64,000 bases of DNA from Diphasiastrum complanatum (lineage: Eukaryota; Streptophyta; Lycopodiopsida; Lycopodiales; Lycopodiaceae): NCBI GenBank assembly GCA_029204225.1, contig CM055100.1:61563472-61627471 (forward strand). The letters are read 5' to 3'. A program made the translations under genes and the position numbers. Under the pieces are notes generated by a model. It saw only the letters and a program-made list of their open reading frames with translations, was not told where the DNA came from and made no database searches. Below are positions 34,696 to 46,500 of this stretch, piece by piece (positions within the stretch are counted from its first letter, which is position 1; every line of letters starts with the position of its first letter).

Positions 34696-34707
34696 ACTCT
34701 GATACCA
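34696..34707 (-). other. Primer-binding site of element D
   Basis: The minus strand reads TGGTATCAGAGT directly after the LTR, complementary to initiator tRNA-Met except at the last base. Confidence 0.85.
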
Positions 34708-35214
34708 TGTGAAGTTTTTAGCACATGTGAACTTCACCACACCCTACAGGATCTTACTGAGGTGTTGTGATTGCACAAGATTGATCAAAGAACAGTATGC
34801 TTGAAAAATCAAGGCAAGAGCACAATGGCATACATCTGATGAAAAAATCTAACTCTTCACTATGAGAAATGAATGTCAGAAATAATTCTAAGTGTTCAGT
34901 ATGGGAAAAAGAGGCTGCTCTCTGGTAGAGAGACAAAATCAAGCATAGAATGGAAAGTCCACTTAACTAAACTAATTCACCTACCATAGATCCACATGTG
35001 TAACTGCATGCATGTATGTTGCATGTACTGCATGTCAACTCATAAAACTACCTAGACATGTGTAGATTACTGAAACTACTTTGCATGTTGCATGCACTGA
35101 TTGCATGTGGCTTGCATGCATATAGTAAAAATTTGCATGCTATCTAAACATCTGCATGTCATCATAATTGAACCTATCTAACTCAAATTTGAGCTACACT
35201 AGAAGGATATGTGC
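34708..35214 (-). repeat. 5' LTR of element D
   Basis: The plus-strand left border TGTGAAG abuts the primer site, so the LTR ends CTTCACA on the element strand. Its outer border is uncertain, because the 3' copy loses similarity after GAAGGATATGT, where the element has its deletion. Confidence 0.8.
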
Positions 35215-36757
35215 TCAATTCAAACTCCTTTTATGTACAACATGAAGTTTAGTGGAAATCACCATGGACATGACCCCAAACTCAAGATAGGAAGATAATA
35301 TCTTAATAATCTTCACAATCGGCACTCTTGTCTTGACGAGAAGAGTAGAACCTTCAATTGGTAGGTCGCACAAATCTTGGCTTATCAGTCTTCAAGGAGG
35401 TTATGAAATTGGTGATAGAAATAGATTGGAACAGATAGGTTGATGAAGGTAGGGAAACATGATGAGGGGTTTGGTGGAAGGTGAAGGAATTGACAGTATT
35501 ACAGTTGCAGTTTTAGATCTTTGTAGTGTCAAGTTTTGATCACCAATTACTTGGTATGGAGCTCACTTTATCCTACAGGTCCACTGCCGTCTTCATCTTT
35601 TCCTTTGATCTGTTATTTGTTGAGACTCGGCCAAGATCTTGTCTTGGTTCTTGATCTTTTCTTTTGTATTGGCCTTTTCAGCTAGATCTCTTTGATTCTT
35701 TTTCTTTATTTTGTACTTTCTTTTCTTGTAGCTTCACCTGCTTTCTTAAATATTATTTCTAGCTGACCAACCAATGTAGGTGGTAGTTGGTCTTCGCAAG
35801 ACACTATAATGACCTTTTAGCTACCTTAGTATAGGGTTTGAAAAGAGATGAATAGTGAGATAATGGAATAACAAAAAGATGTAAGGTAAGGTGGTGGTGG
35901 TGGCGGTATTCTGATAAAGGAAGTTGTGGTAATAATGATATTGGTAGATGATATGGATGATATAACATACATGGAAGTAGATACAGATGTTATGGCAAGA
36001 GAACTGGATGATGGAATGTGGATGATGTGGATGTAGGAGTGGTTGAAGGAGAAGACTAACTTCCCAATGCTTGTACTTCCCCCCCCCTTAAAGATCTTCA
36101 TATCCCCGGTGCTCGAACCTGAGGTTTATGACTGGGGTGCTCCTCTTGGTTGAGTCCTTTTGGATTGCCCATCTGTCTTCTCTGCCTTTGTCTTCTTGAG
36201 TGGGATCAACTGCAAGTGTATCTTCTACTTGTATGGTTGCAAGTAGCTTCCTTTCTCACTCCCCTAAATCTGTTGCCTATGGTGGTAGTTGGAATGTGAG
36301 GAGATGATGTGAGTAGTTGGAGTGTCTCGGGTGGTGATGGGGACCTGGATCTTGTAGCAACAGGTGATTGCACTTGTAGAGATTGTGGTTGCTGAGTATC
36401 CATCAACGGTAGTTGTTGGGAGAAGTGACAAGTGATGTTCGTTTGGTCCTGTTGATCTAGTCTGCAATCTGCATTCCTCTTCATGAAGATTGTCTCACTG
36501 CTACACATTTGGTGATATAGGCACATGCAGCTACTAGCTCTAGATCTTTGATAGTATCCAAGCTGTACTTTCATTGAATAAATGACTCATTTGGTTGGCC
36601 TATCGGTTGATGCCATCGGTTGAGCCTTTGGGTAATGGCTGCGACTAGAATGCCTTGGTTGAAAGATTTTGTTGAAGCTCGATCAAGAGATGAGACAAAA
36701 GTTGAGGTGATTGTAGCACTCTGTGAGAGCACTCGGTCGTGTCACTCAGGTAGAACA
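35215..36757. other. No clear gene; purine-rich debris
   Basis: The plus strand is rich in G and A around 35400-36000, including a short GGTGGTGGTGGCGG run near 35890. Frames such as 36574-36206 (-) are open but low in complexity and show no domain. A block with CGGTTGA repeats (36600-36750) resembles the start of the 41.8 kb repeat region. Confidence 0.4.
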
Positions 36758-36970
36758 TGTTGGAAATTAAGCCCACAATTGCCTCCTTGGAATCAGAACT
36801 TAGACAACCAATTTATTTGAAGGACGCCTACATCTACACACCTTAGGAGATCACAAGTACATGTTGTGGACAATCCACACGTGTGAAATTCAACAATTAA
36901 TACACGGATGAAATCTATAAATAGATCATCCAAGCACAAATTAGTGGTTGCTCTGTCCATGAGACGTATT
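36758..36970 (+). repeat. Internally deleted LTR of the J/K family
   Basis: Starts TGTTGGAAATTAAGCCCAC, jumps after about 90 bases to the GATCATCCAAGCACA block near the LTR middle, and ends at ATGAGACGTATT, where a second LTR start follows at once. Confidence 0.7.
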
Positions 36971-37235
36971 TGTTGGAAATTAAGCCCACAGTTGCCTCCT
37001 TGGAATCATAACTTAGACAACCAATTTATTTGAAGGACGTCTACAATGGACTTTCGGCTCATCTCCAGCAAAGGGTAACCAATCCCATTATAATTTTAAG
37101 TTCATATGTTAAGTTTAATAACTCGAAGTCATTGAAGACTTGGCCATCTTTAAGGACTTCCACAAAACTTGCATTTAGAATGCAATCTCGTTTTGTTGAG
37201 GTGAATAGGAAGTGGTGAACTGTCTTCTAATACCA
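36971..37235 (+). repeat. 5' LTR start of element K, truncated
   Basis: Matches 39270-39480 over its length (shared GGGTAACCAATCCCATTATA, then GAAGACTTGGCCATC). It is broken off near 37200-37240 at the inverted integrase fragment. Confidence 0.7.
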
Positions 37236-37239
37236 TGTT

Positions 37240-37830
37240 CAACAATATAGTCGGACATCTCGTCAGAGATCTATTCGTGCCACCATCAATTCGGAGTGCC
37301 TTCACTTTTGTAGACGTTTCAGCCATGGCCTTGAATCTCTTGAAGATTCAAAGGCTTCAGATTTTTGCTTGATGAACATGACTGTAGACCATCTAGAATA
37401 ATCATCTATGAAAGTGATAAAATAGATTGCATCTCCTAAGGACGGAGTTGGCATTGGACCACAAAGATCGCTATGTACAAGATCCAATAAATGCTTTGTT
37501 TTGATGGAATGTGATTTGGAAACTTGCTTCTAGAGTGCTTCCCATAGATGCATGATTCACAAAAGAAAGATTTCCTATCTAATGAAAAAGGGAAATTCAG
37601 TCCATCAACTAAATTATTACAACGCATATAAGAAAGTGATCTTGTATTCATGTGTCCAGATCGACTATGACACAGAACAACACTAGTCTTTACATTTTTG
37701 TTAGAGATACTAGCTAATGCAACTGAATTAGAGAAAAGTAACAGTGTAGCCCTCATCAGTTATCTTAGAGACTGATAACAGGTTCTTTGATAACTGAGGA
37801 ACATGAAGGACGTTAGGAACACAAATAGAT
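37240..37830 (-). pseudogene. Inverted copia protease-end/integrase fragment in element K
   Basis: On the minus strand it reads SNSVALASISN, a SRSGHMNTRSLSYMRCNNLV block, CESCIYGKHSRSKF, VHSDLCGPMPTP, then FIDDYSRWSTVMF. These match the J integrase at 49425-49600 closely. It lies in opposite orientation to the reverse transcriptase that follows. Confidence 0.8.
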
Positions 37831-37833
37831 GCT

Positions 37834-39256
37834 GTGAAGTGGCAAGAATCTATGGAAAGCGAGTACAACTCACTTTTGATGAATCAAACCTGGACACTAG
37901 TCAACTTTCCCACTCACAAGAGAGTTATCGACAACAAGTGGATCTTCAGTCAAGATGCAGTCAATCAAGACTTTGATTGTGTTAGTAGCCACGGAAGACC
38001 TCGAAATGCACCAAATGGATGTCAAGACAACATTTCTCAATGACAGTGTCAAAGAGGAGCTGTACACCTTCCAACCAGAAGGATTCAAAGTCAAAGGCCA
38101 AGAGCACAAAGTGCGCAAGCTGCACAAAACAATCTACAGTCTAAAACAGGTCGCAAGAGCATGGTTCGATAGAATCAACCCTTATCTCATTCAATTGGGA
38201 TTTGCAAACAATTCAGTTGACTGTAATGTTTATTCAATGCATATAGGCACCAATTCAGTTCACATAGCTCTTTACATAGATGATGCATTCATTCTGTCTA
38301 ATGACACTTCTCTACTGCACACTACTAAGAGTGATCTGTCAAAGGAATTTGACATGACTGATTTAGGCGTTGTCAATTCTTTGCCAAGAATTCACATTAC
38401 TAGAAATAGGCTTCATAATTAAAAGATCTATCTTAGCCAGCAGACATATCTAAAAGGCATTTTAGATGTCTAATTGCAAACTTATTGATACTCCAATGGA
38501 TCCAAGTATAGTATTGACTAAACCTACTTGTGTTGATTCTGATAGTGAAGTACTCGACATAGCAAAGTACCCTTATCATTCACTAATAGGATCTTTAATG
38601 TATGCAATGCTGTGTACTAGAACAGATTTAGCATACATTGTTAGCACGTTAAGTCAATTCATGTCTAATCCTAGGATCTCTCATTAGAAAGCGTTAAAGA
38701 GAGTGACGAGATATATTCAGGAAAGTTTAGATCACATCTTATGTTATGATGGAAATGCTATTAAACCACTCATCCCATGAGGCTATTTCGACTCAAATTG
38801 GGAAGGAATAGTCTCTACCAAAAAATCTACCTCCAGATTCTGTTTCTATTTGGCAGGGGGACCGATTTCATGGAACTCAAGAAGCAGAAATCAGTTGCGC
38901 TTTCTTCGACAAAGGCAGAGTACATCGCAACATGCCAAGCTTCAAAAGAAGCTGTATGGATCAAGTTATTACTTCATGACTTACATCACACTCAATTCGA
39001 TGCTACCATCATTCTGTGTGACAACTTGAGTTGTATTACACTATCATTGAATCCCATATTTTATGGCAAATCCAAGCACATAGAAATCCAGTATCATTTC
39101 ATTTGGGAGAAAGTTTTCTCAGGGCAAGTGATCCTTCAATACTGCTCCACAACAGAAATGGCCACATACATTTTCACCAAGGCGTTTTTCAGGTTGAAGC
39201 ACCAGAAGTTCTTCAACATGTTGAACCTGACGAAGATACCAAGACACCAACTGTGA
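37834..39256 (+). pseudogene. Element K reverse transcriptase and RNase H
   Basis: Begins KWQESMESEYNSLLMNQTW, then loses a short part of reverse transcriptase and continues with EMHQMDVKTTFLND, GFKVKGQEHKV, ARAWFDR, and YIDDAFIL (the catalytic YxDD) near 38274. Later parts in shifted frames give IDTPMDPS, SLIGSLMYAMLC, then RNase H with KSVALSSTKAEYIA, EAVWIK, CDNLSCITLS, KHIEIQYHF and IFTKAFF. Several frame shifts and stops break it. RNase H ends just before the polypurine tract. Confidence 0.85.
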
Positions 39257-39269
39257 CCTTAAGGGGGAC

Positions 39270-41477
39270 TGTTGGAAATTAAGCCCACAGTTCCCTCCTT
39301 GGAATCATAACTTAGACAACCAATTTATTTGAAGTACGTCTACAATAGACTTCCAGTTGATCTCCAGCAAAGGGTAACCAATCCCATTATAATTTTAAGT
39401 TCAGATGTTAAGTTTAATAACTTGAAGTCATTGAAGACTTGGCCATCTTCAAGGACTTCCACAAAACTTGCATTTAGAACAAGTCTGCAGATTTATATCA
39501 GTTTGTATTTTTTGCACTTTCCAAAAACTACGACACTTATCTTTGACTTCTTTCGTTCAATTATTTTTGAAGAAGTCAACTTGTTTACAGTTCAACAGTT
39601 TAACTATTTTCAACACCTTCATCCCTTTCTCGTATTTTTACGCAAAATGTGAAGAAAGAGAAAATTCCAGAAGGTCCTCTATTTTTAAGGGTTAAACTGC
39701 TAAAGACACCTTCGCCAACTTTTAAGGGCATGTTCAACGTTTAAAGGGCGCCTTCGGCTTTCTTGAAAAGAGCGAGAGAGTTAAACTGTTAAAGAGATCT
39801 TCATCTTTTTAAGAGCACCTTAAAATTTGTTTAAAGGCACCTTCGGCTTTTTCGCAAAAACCCTGAAAGGAGAGAAAAATGCCGAAGGTTATCTATTTTG
39901 AATGAGGAACATTCCATTGCTAAATGGAAAGCACCACTGGAGGCCAAAGGATTCACTCAAGTCCAAGGAGTGAATTATCAAGACATTTTTAGTCCTGTTG
40001 TCAAGATACAGTCAATCAGGACTTTGATTGCGTTAGCATCTGCGGAAGACCTCGAAATGCACCAAATGGATGTCAAGACAATATTTCTCAATGACAATGT
40101 CGAAGAGGGGCTGTACACCTTCCAACCAGAAGGATTCGAAGTCAGAGGCCAAGAGCACAAAGTGTGCAAGCTGCATAAGGCAATCTATGATTTGAAACAG
40201 GCCACAAGAGCATGGTTCGATAGAATCAACTCTTATCTCATTCAGTTCACATTTTTTGCACTTTCCAAAAACTGCGACACTTACCTTCGACTTCTTATTT
40301 TTTAAGAAGTCAACTTGTTCACAGTTCAACAATTTAACTATTTTCAACACCTTCGTCTCTTTTTCGCATTTTCCTGAAAAATGCAAAGAGAGAAAATTCC
40401 AGAAGGTCCTCTATTTTTTAGGGTTAAATTGCTAAAGACACCTTTGCCAACTTTTAAGAGCACCTTCAACTTGTTTTAAAGGGCACCTTCGGCTTTCCCG
40501 AAAAGAGCGAGAGAGTTAAACTGTTAAAGAGATCTTTGTCTTTTTAAGGGCACCTTCAACTTTCTAAGAGCACTTTAAAATTTGTTTAAAGACACCTTCG
40601 ACTTTTTTACAGAAACCCTGAAAGGAGAGAAAAAAATGTCGAAGGTTATCTATTTTGAACAAGAAACGTTCCCAGCCACTTTCCATAGTTTGTGAAGTGA
40701 GAGAAAACCACTTTACATAAAATGTGAAGTGAGAGATTTTGCGATGTCCTCGTCCCGCGTCAACGATACTGATTTGTTGACCATATATATACTATGCACA
40801 ATTGTCACAAGAGCCATATACTTTCAAGTACAACAACTTTTCTGATTTGGTGACAAACATTCAATGTAATTAATATACAGATGAAAGATCATCCAATCAC
40901 AGATTAGTGGTTGCTCCATCCATGAGATGTATTATTGGAGCCTCCCAGTTTTGCCATCAATTATTGGTTGTAATTGCTATTTGTATTGTGTTTCAATGTA
41001 TATAGCAGCAGCAATTTTTCTATCTGTGTATAACGTAGATGAATGCTTGTTGTGATTGAATACACTCTATCGCTATTTGATCACACTTGTTTATTCACTC
41101 TGATCAGAACATGGACGTCTATGACTGCTCAGTTGTTGATCAGATGATGGTTGTCTTTGACGCTTGAGAAACTCGTGATATCATACTGCTATTCCGTTTA
41201 TTTCGGAACCGTACTTCACATTGAATCTGCTCTGTAATACCACACACAAACCATTTCTAATCTCTTCAGTGGACTGTACCTTCGCTTTTGAGAGTATGAA
41301 TTAATTTTTAAGATCTTGTTGGGCAATTAGAACACTTAAAGCTGTGATTACATTTAGCATAAGCTGTCTATTAGACTGTTTTTGCATCTAACAGTTGATT
41401 AGAATGGGAGAGTTGTTCCGCAATATTCCTGCTCTCTTCTCCGTTCGTGTTCTTCTATCTCCCTTGCCCCATTAACA
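39270..41477 (+). repeat. 3' LTR of element K with an internal duplication and RT insert
   Basis: It begins TGTTGGAAATTAAGCCCAC right after AAGGGGGAC and ends near CCCCATTAACA. A block of about 400 bp (39505-39897) is repeated at 40247-40667. Between the two lies a reverse-transcriptase fragment (39898-40246) in sense orientation. The motif AAGGGCACCTTC and variants recur many times in both blocks. Confidence 0.75.
39898..40246 (+). pseudogene. RT fragment trapped inside an LTR
   Basis: Reads AKWKAPLEAKGFTQVQGVNY, QDIFSPVVKIQSIRTLI, EMHQMDVKTIFLND and ARAWFDRINSYLIQ. It is closely related to the K reverse transcriptase, but keeps the AKGFTQ-FSPVV part that element K has lost. It was probably left by gene conversion or a template switch during reverse transcription. 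Confidence 0.8.
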
Positions 41478-41770
41478 CATGTGGTGGAGCGGTCTGTTGG
41501 AACATCTATACCAAATTTTCACATTTTCTCTATAGTTGACTTGAAGACCAATATCTCTACTATAAGCAGGAATCAACTCTCAAAAACTTGGATATGCACA
41601 AATATCCTAAACTCTTTATAAGGTGATTTGGAGATGGATAGATAAATAAAAAATTCATTTTTGAGGTATTCTACAAGTATGACTTATCATTTACAGAGAG
41701 TCGATATATGTAGAGTGCTTGTCAAACAAAAATTTCATGCATCAGATAGTGGATGCCAGATAGTGTCTAT
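41478..41770. other. Junction flank, no gene
   Basis: Unique-looking AT-rich sequence between the K LTR and the repeat region. Confidence 0.3.
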
Positions 41771-44700
41771 TGTGGAAAACTTCGGTTGAACCTCTCGGTC
41801 GAGGAGACTCGGTTTGAGTTCCTTAGTGAAGATTCGGTTGAAGAGTTCGGTGAAAGAGAGTTGGTTCAAAACACTCGGATGGAAACCTTGGCTAAAGAGC
41901 CTCGGTTTTGATGTTCAATTGGTTCTGGTAGTATACGAACCATCAGATATAACATCGGATGTAAGATAGAAAAATGATCATCGAATGTTTTTCAATTAAT
42001 ATGAATTAGTCAAACATCAGATGTAAAATCGAATGTGACGAGGGATTGAGGAATCGAATATAAAATGTGGTGACTCGTGGATGTGCTGTCCGGATGTAAC
42101 TTTAGTAACAGTTTAGAGGCTTGTCGAATCTTCTGTTAATTATAGTCTCGGATGTACTTGGTCATGAATGGACATGTCTTAGACTGTTTTGTCATTGACT
42201 GAATCGTGTACCAAAATCAGATTAGCAATACGGGATTCTGTATTGATTGTTTCTCATATATGATTGAACTGATAGGATATGATTGATATGTCAAATCAAT
42301 CATAAAAATATGAACAATGGTGAAGAACTGTGATAACTCATCGGATGTATTCTGAAGCTCGTCGGATGTCAACTGTGGAATGCAAAGAAAATGTAGGGTC
42401 GGATGTAACAGAATGCACTAATGGATGCAAATGTGTCGGATGCAAATGAAGGTGTAGGACATCAGATGAAGGTTGTCGGATGCAATGGGCGTAGGATGGA
42501 ACTGAGATGGAGGACGTCGAATGGAATTGATGAGAAAATGTGTCGAATGCAAATGAAAGTGGAGGGTGTCATATGGAAATGAAGATGGTGTGCGTTGGAT
42601 ACAAATTGGAGATGGGCGTCGGCGGATGCAAAATAGGTATTGAATGAAACGGACGGATGTAAAAGTAGGTCGAAAAAAAACATAGGTAGAAAAAAATGGC
42701 AATGGTTCAAAAAATTATAAGAAAATCGAAAAAATTATACAGTATCAAAAAAAATTATAAGGTATCGAAAATATAAGTGATCAAAAAAATTAGGGATTGA
42801 ATAAAATTAGGATCGAAAAATAAAACTTGAAAAAGAAACTCGAAAAATAAAATTCGAAAAATGAAATTTGAAATATGAAACTCAAAAAATAAAAACTCGA
42901 AAAATGAGAACTTGAAAAAAGAGAATTCGAAAAATTAACACTAAAAAAAATAGACTTGAAAACTAAATTCAAAAAATCAGGGTTCAAAAAATAATATATC
43001 GAAAAATCTAGGCTCGAAAAAGTAATGGATCAAAATTTAATGACTCAAAAAATAGAGGCTCGATAAAATAAGGGCTTGAAAAAAATCTAGGATCGAAAAT
43101 TTGATAAGTATTGAAAAATGTATAAAAAATCGAAAATATCAAGTATTGAAAAAATTTATAGTGACTCGAAAAAAAACTCCAAAGAATTTGATTTAGATTT
43201 CGTAAAATCTCGGATTGTTCGAGTTGATACAATATCGAAAAAGTCTGAAAAACATCGAGTCGCGTATCGAAAAATCTCAAGTATGAAAAAAATGACAAGA
43301 GACTGAAAAATGTCAAGTATCAAAAAAACCAAAAGGTATCGAAAAAAAAATCGAAAAATCAAAGAAATCTGGAAAAAACTCCATAAACCGCAAAACTAAA
43401 ATATTCGAAAGAAAAAAACTAAAAAATAACTAGCAAATTGCGAAATTTTGAGAAAATTGAATCTGAAACATGCAAAAAAAAATTCAAAAAACTTAAAAAT
43501 TTGAGAAACTCGACAAAATTCATGAAAAATTCAAAAAACTAGAAAAAGTGAAAAATGCGATAAAGTTGAAAAAAATCTAAAATCTTTGAAAAATTGAAAA
43601 AAAAATTAAATGGGCATCAGATGTAAAATGTTCTGGACGTCGGATGCCAAAATGTTAAAAACCCGAAAAATCCAATAATTTTAAAATCTTTAAAAACTCA
43701 AAAAAGTTGAAAAAAAAAAAAAATCTAAAATCTCGAATAAACTAAAAAATTCGAAAAAAAAAAATCAAAGACCTCAAAAAATACTAAGATCTAGAAAAAT
43801 ACAAATGTTATGAAGTTCCGAAAGAAATTGAATAATTCGAAAATTGAAAAACCCAAAAAAAAGAAAAATTTGAAAATCCAAAATTTAGGAAACAAATGAG
43901 AAAATCTCGAAAAACTAGAGGGTCGAAAAATTGCAAAGAGTTGAGCAAGTAGGGGGGTCGAAAAATTACAATGGGTCGATAAAATTTCAAAGGGACAAAA
44001 AAACTACAAAGAATTAAAAAAATTTCAAAGGGTCGAAAATTGAAAAAGAGTGAAAAAATTTCGAAATTGCAAAAATTGTTAAAGGGTAAAAAATTCCAAA
44101 GTGTTGAAATTTTTTTGAAAGAGTGGAATATTTTTTGCAATGAGTTGAAAAATCTCAAAAGGTCGAAAAACTTGAAAAAGGACAAAAAACGGCAGAAGGG
44201 CAAAAAGCCAAAGGGATTAAAAAAACTAGAAAGAAATCGAAAGAACTTTAAAGGAATCGAAAAATTTTACTAAAGCAAAAAAGTCATTGGATCAACAAAA
44301 CATTGTGGATGGAACTGGGAAGATGACGACTGAAAAACACTAGATCGAAAGAATTAAGAGATCAAAAAATTAAGGATCAGATGGAGGGTGGCGGAAGCAA
44401 TGAAAAATGAGGGTCGTCGGATGCAAATGAGGATGGTCGTCGGATGCATGAGAGATGGGCATCAAATGCAATGGAGATGGCTTTTATCGGATGCAACTGG
44501 GAGTTCTCAGTCAGATGGAATTTGGGAAGTCTCTGACGGATGCAATTTAGAAGGCGTGGGATGCATAGGAGAAGGGCGTTGGATGCAATGGTCGGAAAGC
44601 ACTAGTAGATGGAATTTGGAAGACATTGTCAGATGAATTCGTCGGCTCCAGAGACAATAGCTCATTGGATGAAAATTTTCAGAGCTCGAAAAAGTTTGAA

Positions 44701-45430
44701 ATTCTGAGAACTCGAAAAAGAAACTCAAAAAATTAGAAAATCCGAGAATGTCGAAAATTGCAAAAAAAATCGTCTGATGGGATCGCTGGACGCAAAGTCG
44801 TCGCATGTAATCTTCAGAAAGAGTTTGTTTTTATTTTTATTTTTGTACTGGTCGTCGGATACAATCATCAAAAAAAGTATTGTTGTGCAATTTATTAGAT
44901 GGAATTGTCGGACGCAATTTTTTTGAAAAAAACTTGAAATTTTTTTGAACAACTTGAAATTTTTTGGAGCAACTCAATAAATTCCGAGAGACTCAAAAAA
45001 TGCAACAATCAGGAATCTCGTTGGATGGACTTTTTGAAATTTTTTTTTTTTTGATAGTTGGTGGATGCACGGTGGACAAAAAACTGGTAAAATTTGAAAA
45101 AAAATTGGAAAATTAAAAAATTAAAAACTCAAAAAAAATTTAAACTCGCAATTTTTTTTTCAAAATGTCGGATGGAATTTTGTGAACAAAATTCGAAAAT
45201 GTCAAAAATCTTAAAAAATGGCGGATGAAAATTTTTGCAGGTTGGCGGATGGAAAAAATTCGAAAAAATGGAAAAATGGCGGTTACAATTACCAGCGGAT
45301 GCAAAAATTGAAAAAATTTGAGAATTTTGAAAAATTAAGAAGTTCAAAAATTTCAAAAACGACGGATGCAAAAATTGAGAAACTCGAAAGTTTAAAAAAA
45401 AAATTGAATTTTTGACTAGCGGTTCCCAGA
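41771..45430 (+). repeat. Degenerate GGATG / TCGAAAAA repeat region
   Basis: About 3.7 kb of short degenerate motifs. The first part (41780-41950) has CGGTTGA and CTCGGT words, then TCGGATGTAA and TCGGATGCAAATG words (41940-42660). From 42690 to 44330 nearly every 12-25 bases reads TCGAAAAA or a variant (TTGAAAAA, TCAAAAAA), with a very strong excess of A over T on the plus strand. GGATGCAA words return at 44380-44650, and mixed A-rich and GGATG words continue to 45380. Reading frames here (for example Phe/Leu/Ser-rich ones on the minus strand) are simple-sequence artefacts. No retroelement protein is present. Confidence 0.7.
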
Positions 45431-45473
45431 AACGTGAGATAGCGGTGCAGTGGTGGGTTTTTGGAATGTGTGG

Positions 45474-45893
45474 TGTCAGTTCACACAGATCTGAAGGATC
45501 AACAAAGACATTCTGAATCAATTACAATCTGACAAACAATAGAGAATGTGTACTTGTGAAAAATAGAAATTGAGGAGAGCAAGCAACGCAAACAAAAGTA
45601 AATAAGAACTGAATGATGGGCTGATAAAAGCGAGTTCTATCGATCAAAAGCCAAGAATATTGACAATGGCAACGGGCACCAATGTTTGTTGATGAATCTT
45701 CTGTCAATGTTAGCAGAAAAATCTTTTTATGTTTGCATCGATTCTACTACTCAGATAGCAGCGTTTCTGTCTATTACAGATTTTGTGTATCAACGATTCT
45801 ACTTGGCAGTGATTCTACTAGCTAAGACTCGGATAGCTGAGACAATTAGTTGAGACTCAAATATTCTATGGTAAGAAGGAGAATAATCCAACA
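45474..45893 (-). repeat. 3' LTR of element I
   Basis: On the minus strand it runs from TGTTGGATTATTCTCC to GTGTGAACTGACA. The purine tract AAGGGGGAG (45902-45894) lies directly before it. Length is about 420 bp. Confidence 0.8.
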
Positions 45894-45971
45894 CTCCCCC
45901 TTAATCTGAATCCTTGAATGCCTTGACCTTCAAACTTAGTTCTATATAGAATCTTCTGTGTGACTCCAAAC

Positions 45972-46500
45972 TTAATGCTCTAATAAAAACATTGTCATAT
46001 CTTGCATTCTACAGTACTGCAATCTGACCTCTTCGTTGAGAACTTTGCTTCTGATGAAATGATACTTCAATTCAATGTGCTTACTCCTGGAATGAAATTT
46101 GTTGGCTGATAAAGCGATGGCACTTTGATTATCACAAAATAATGTCATCGGAGCATATTGATTTAGACCGATATCTGAGAGTAAGTTTCTCAACCAAATT
46201 GCTTCCTTTGTTGCTTGAGAGGCTGCGATATACTCTGATTCAGTGGAAGATAGAGCTATCAATGATTGCTTGCGATTGTTCCAAGAAACTGGACCATTCA
46301 GTGAGGAAGAATGTAAATTCAGAAGTAGATTTATGAGTGTCTACATCTCCTGTCCAACTTGCATATGTGAAACCATTGAGTAAATTGAATTGGTCATTGC
46401 CGACTGCTCCATAACAAATGCAAAGTTCCATAGTAGCTCGAAGATATCTCATGATTCCGATAAGAGCCTTCCAATGTGTTATACCATGAATAGTCATATA
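45972..46500 (-). pseudogene. Element I RNase H
   Basis: The 46497-46240 frame has HWKALIGIMRYLRAT and DVDTHKSTSEFTFFL. After a frame shift, 46262-45972 has MIALSSTESEYIAA, EAIWLRNLL, CDNQSAIALSAN and KHIELKYHFIR, the active-site and C-terminal segments of copia RNase H. The end is altered, since FTKAL is not readable. Confidence 0.8.

Larger units (their letters stand above)
29981..35214 (-). mobile_element. Copia element D, near-complete, RNase H deleted
   Basis: A minus-strand Ty1/copia element with a 5' LTR at 34708-35214, primer site at 34696-34707, gag, protease, integrase, reverse transcriptase, and a 3' LTR at 29981-30604. The two LTRs are nearly identical by eye over most of their length, except for a block of roughly 120 bp near 30220-30345 present only in the 3' copy. 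Close LTR similarity suggests a fairly recent insertion. RNase H, the polypurine tract and possibly the first bases of the 3' LTR are missing, so the reverse transcriptase runs straight into the LTR. Stops and frame changes in the genes make it non-autonomous. It is the best preserved element of the window. Confidence 0.9.
36758..41477 (+). mobile_element. Copia element K, heavily rearranged
   Basis: It contains two LTR starts side by side (36758 and 36971, both TGTTGGAAATTAAGCCCAC), an inverted protease/integrase fragment (37240-37830), reverse transcriptase and RNase H on the plus strand, a polypurine tract AAGGGGGAC at 39261-39269, and a 3' LTR from 39270 to about 41477. The LTR family is shared with element J (49968-51222). 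The 5' LTR copies are cut short and gag is missing. Confidence 0.8.

Noticed and set aside
36206-36574. A 122-residue minus-strand frame
   Set aside because: Low complexity, no domain, and no related copy in the window.
42418-45521. Phe/Ser/Leu-rich frames on the minus strand
   Set aside because: They follow from the A-rich TCGAAAAA repeat on the plus strand and show no conserved protein feature.
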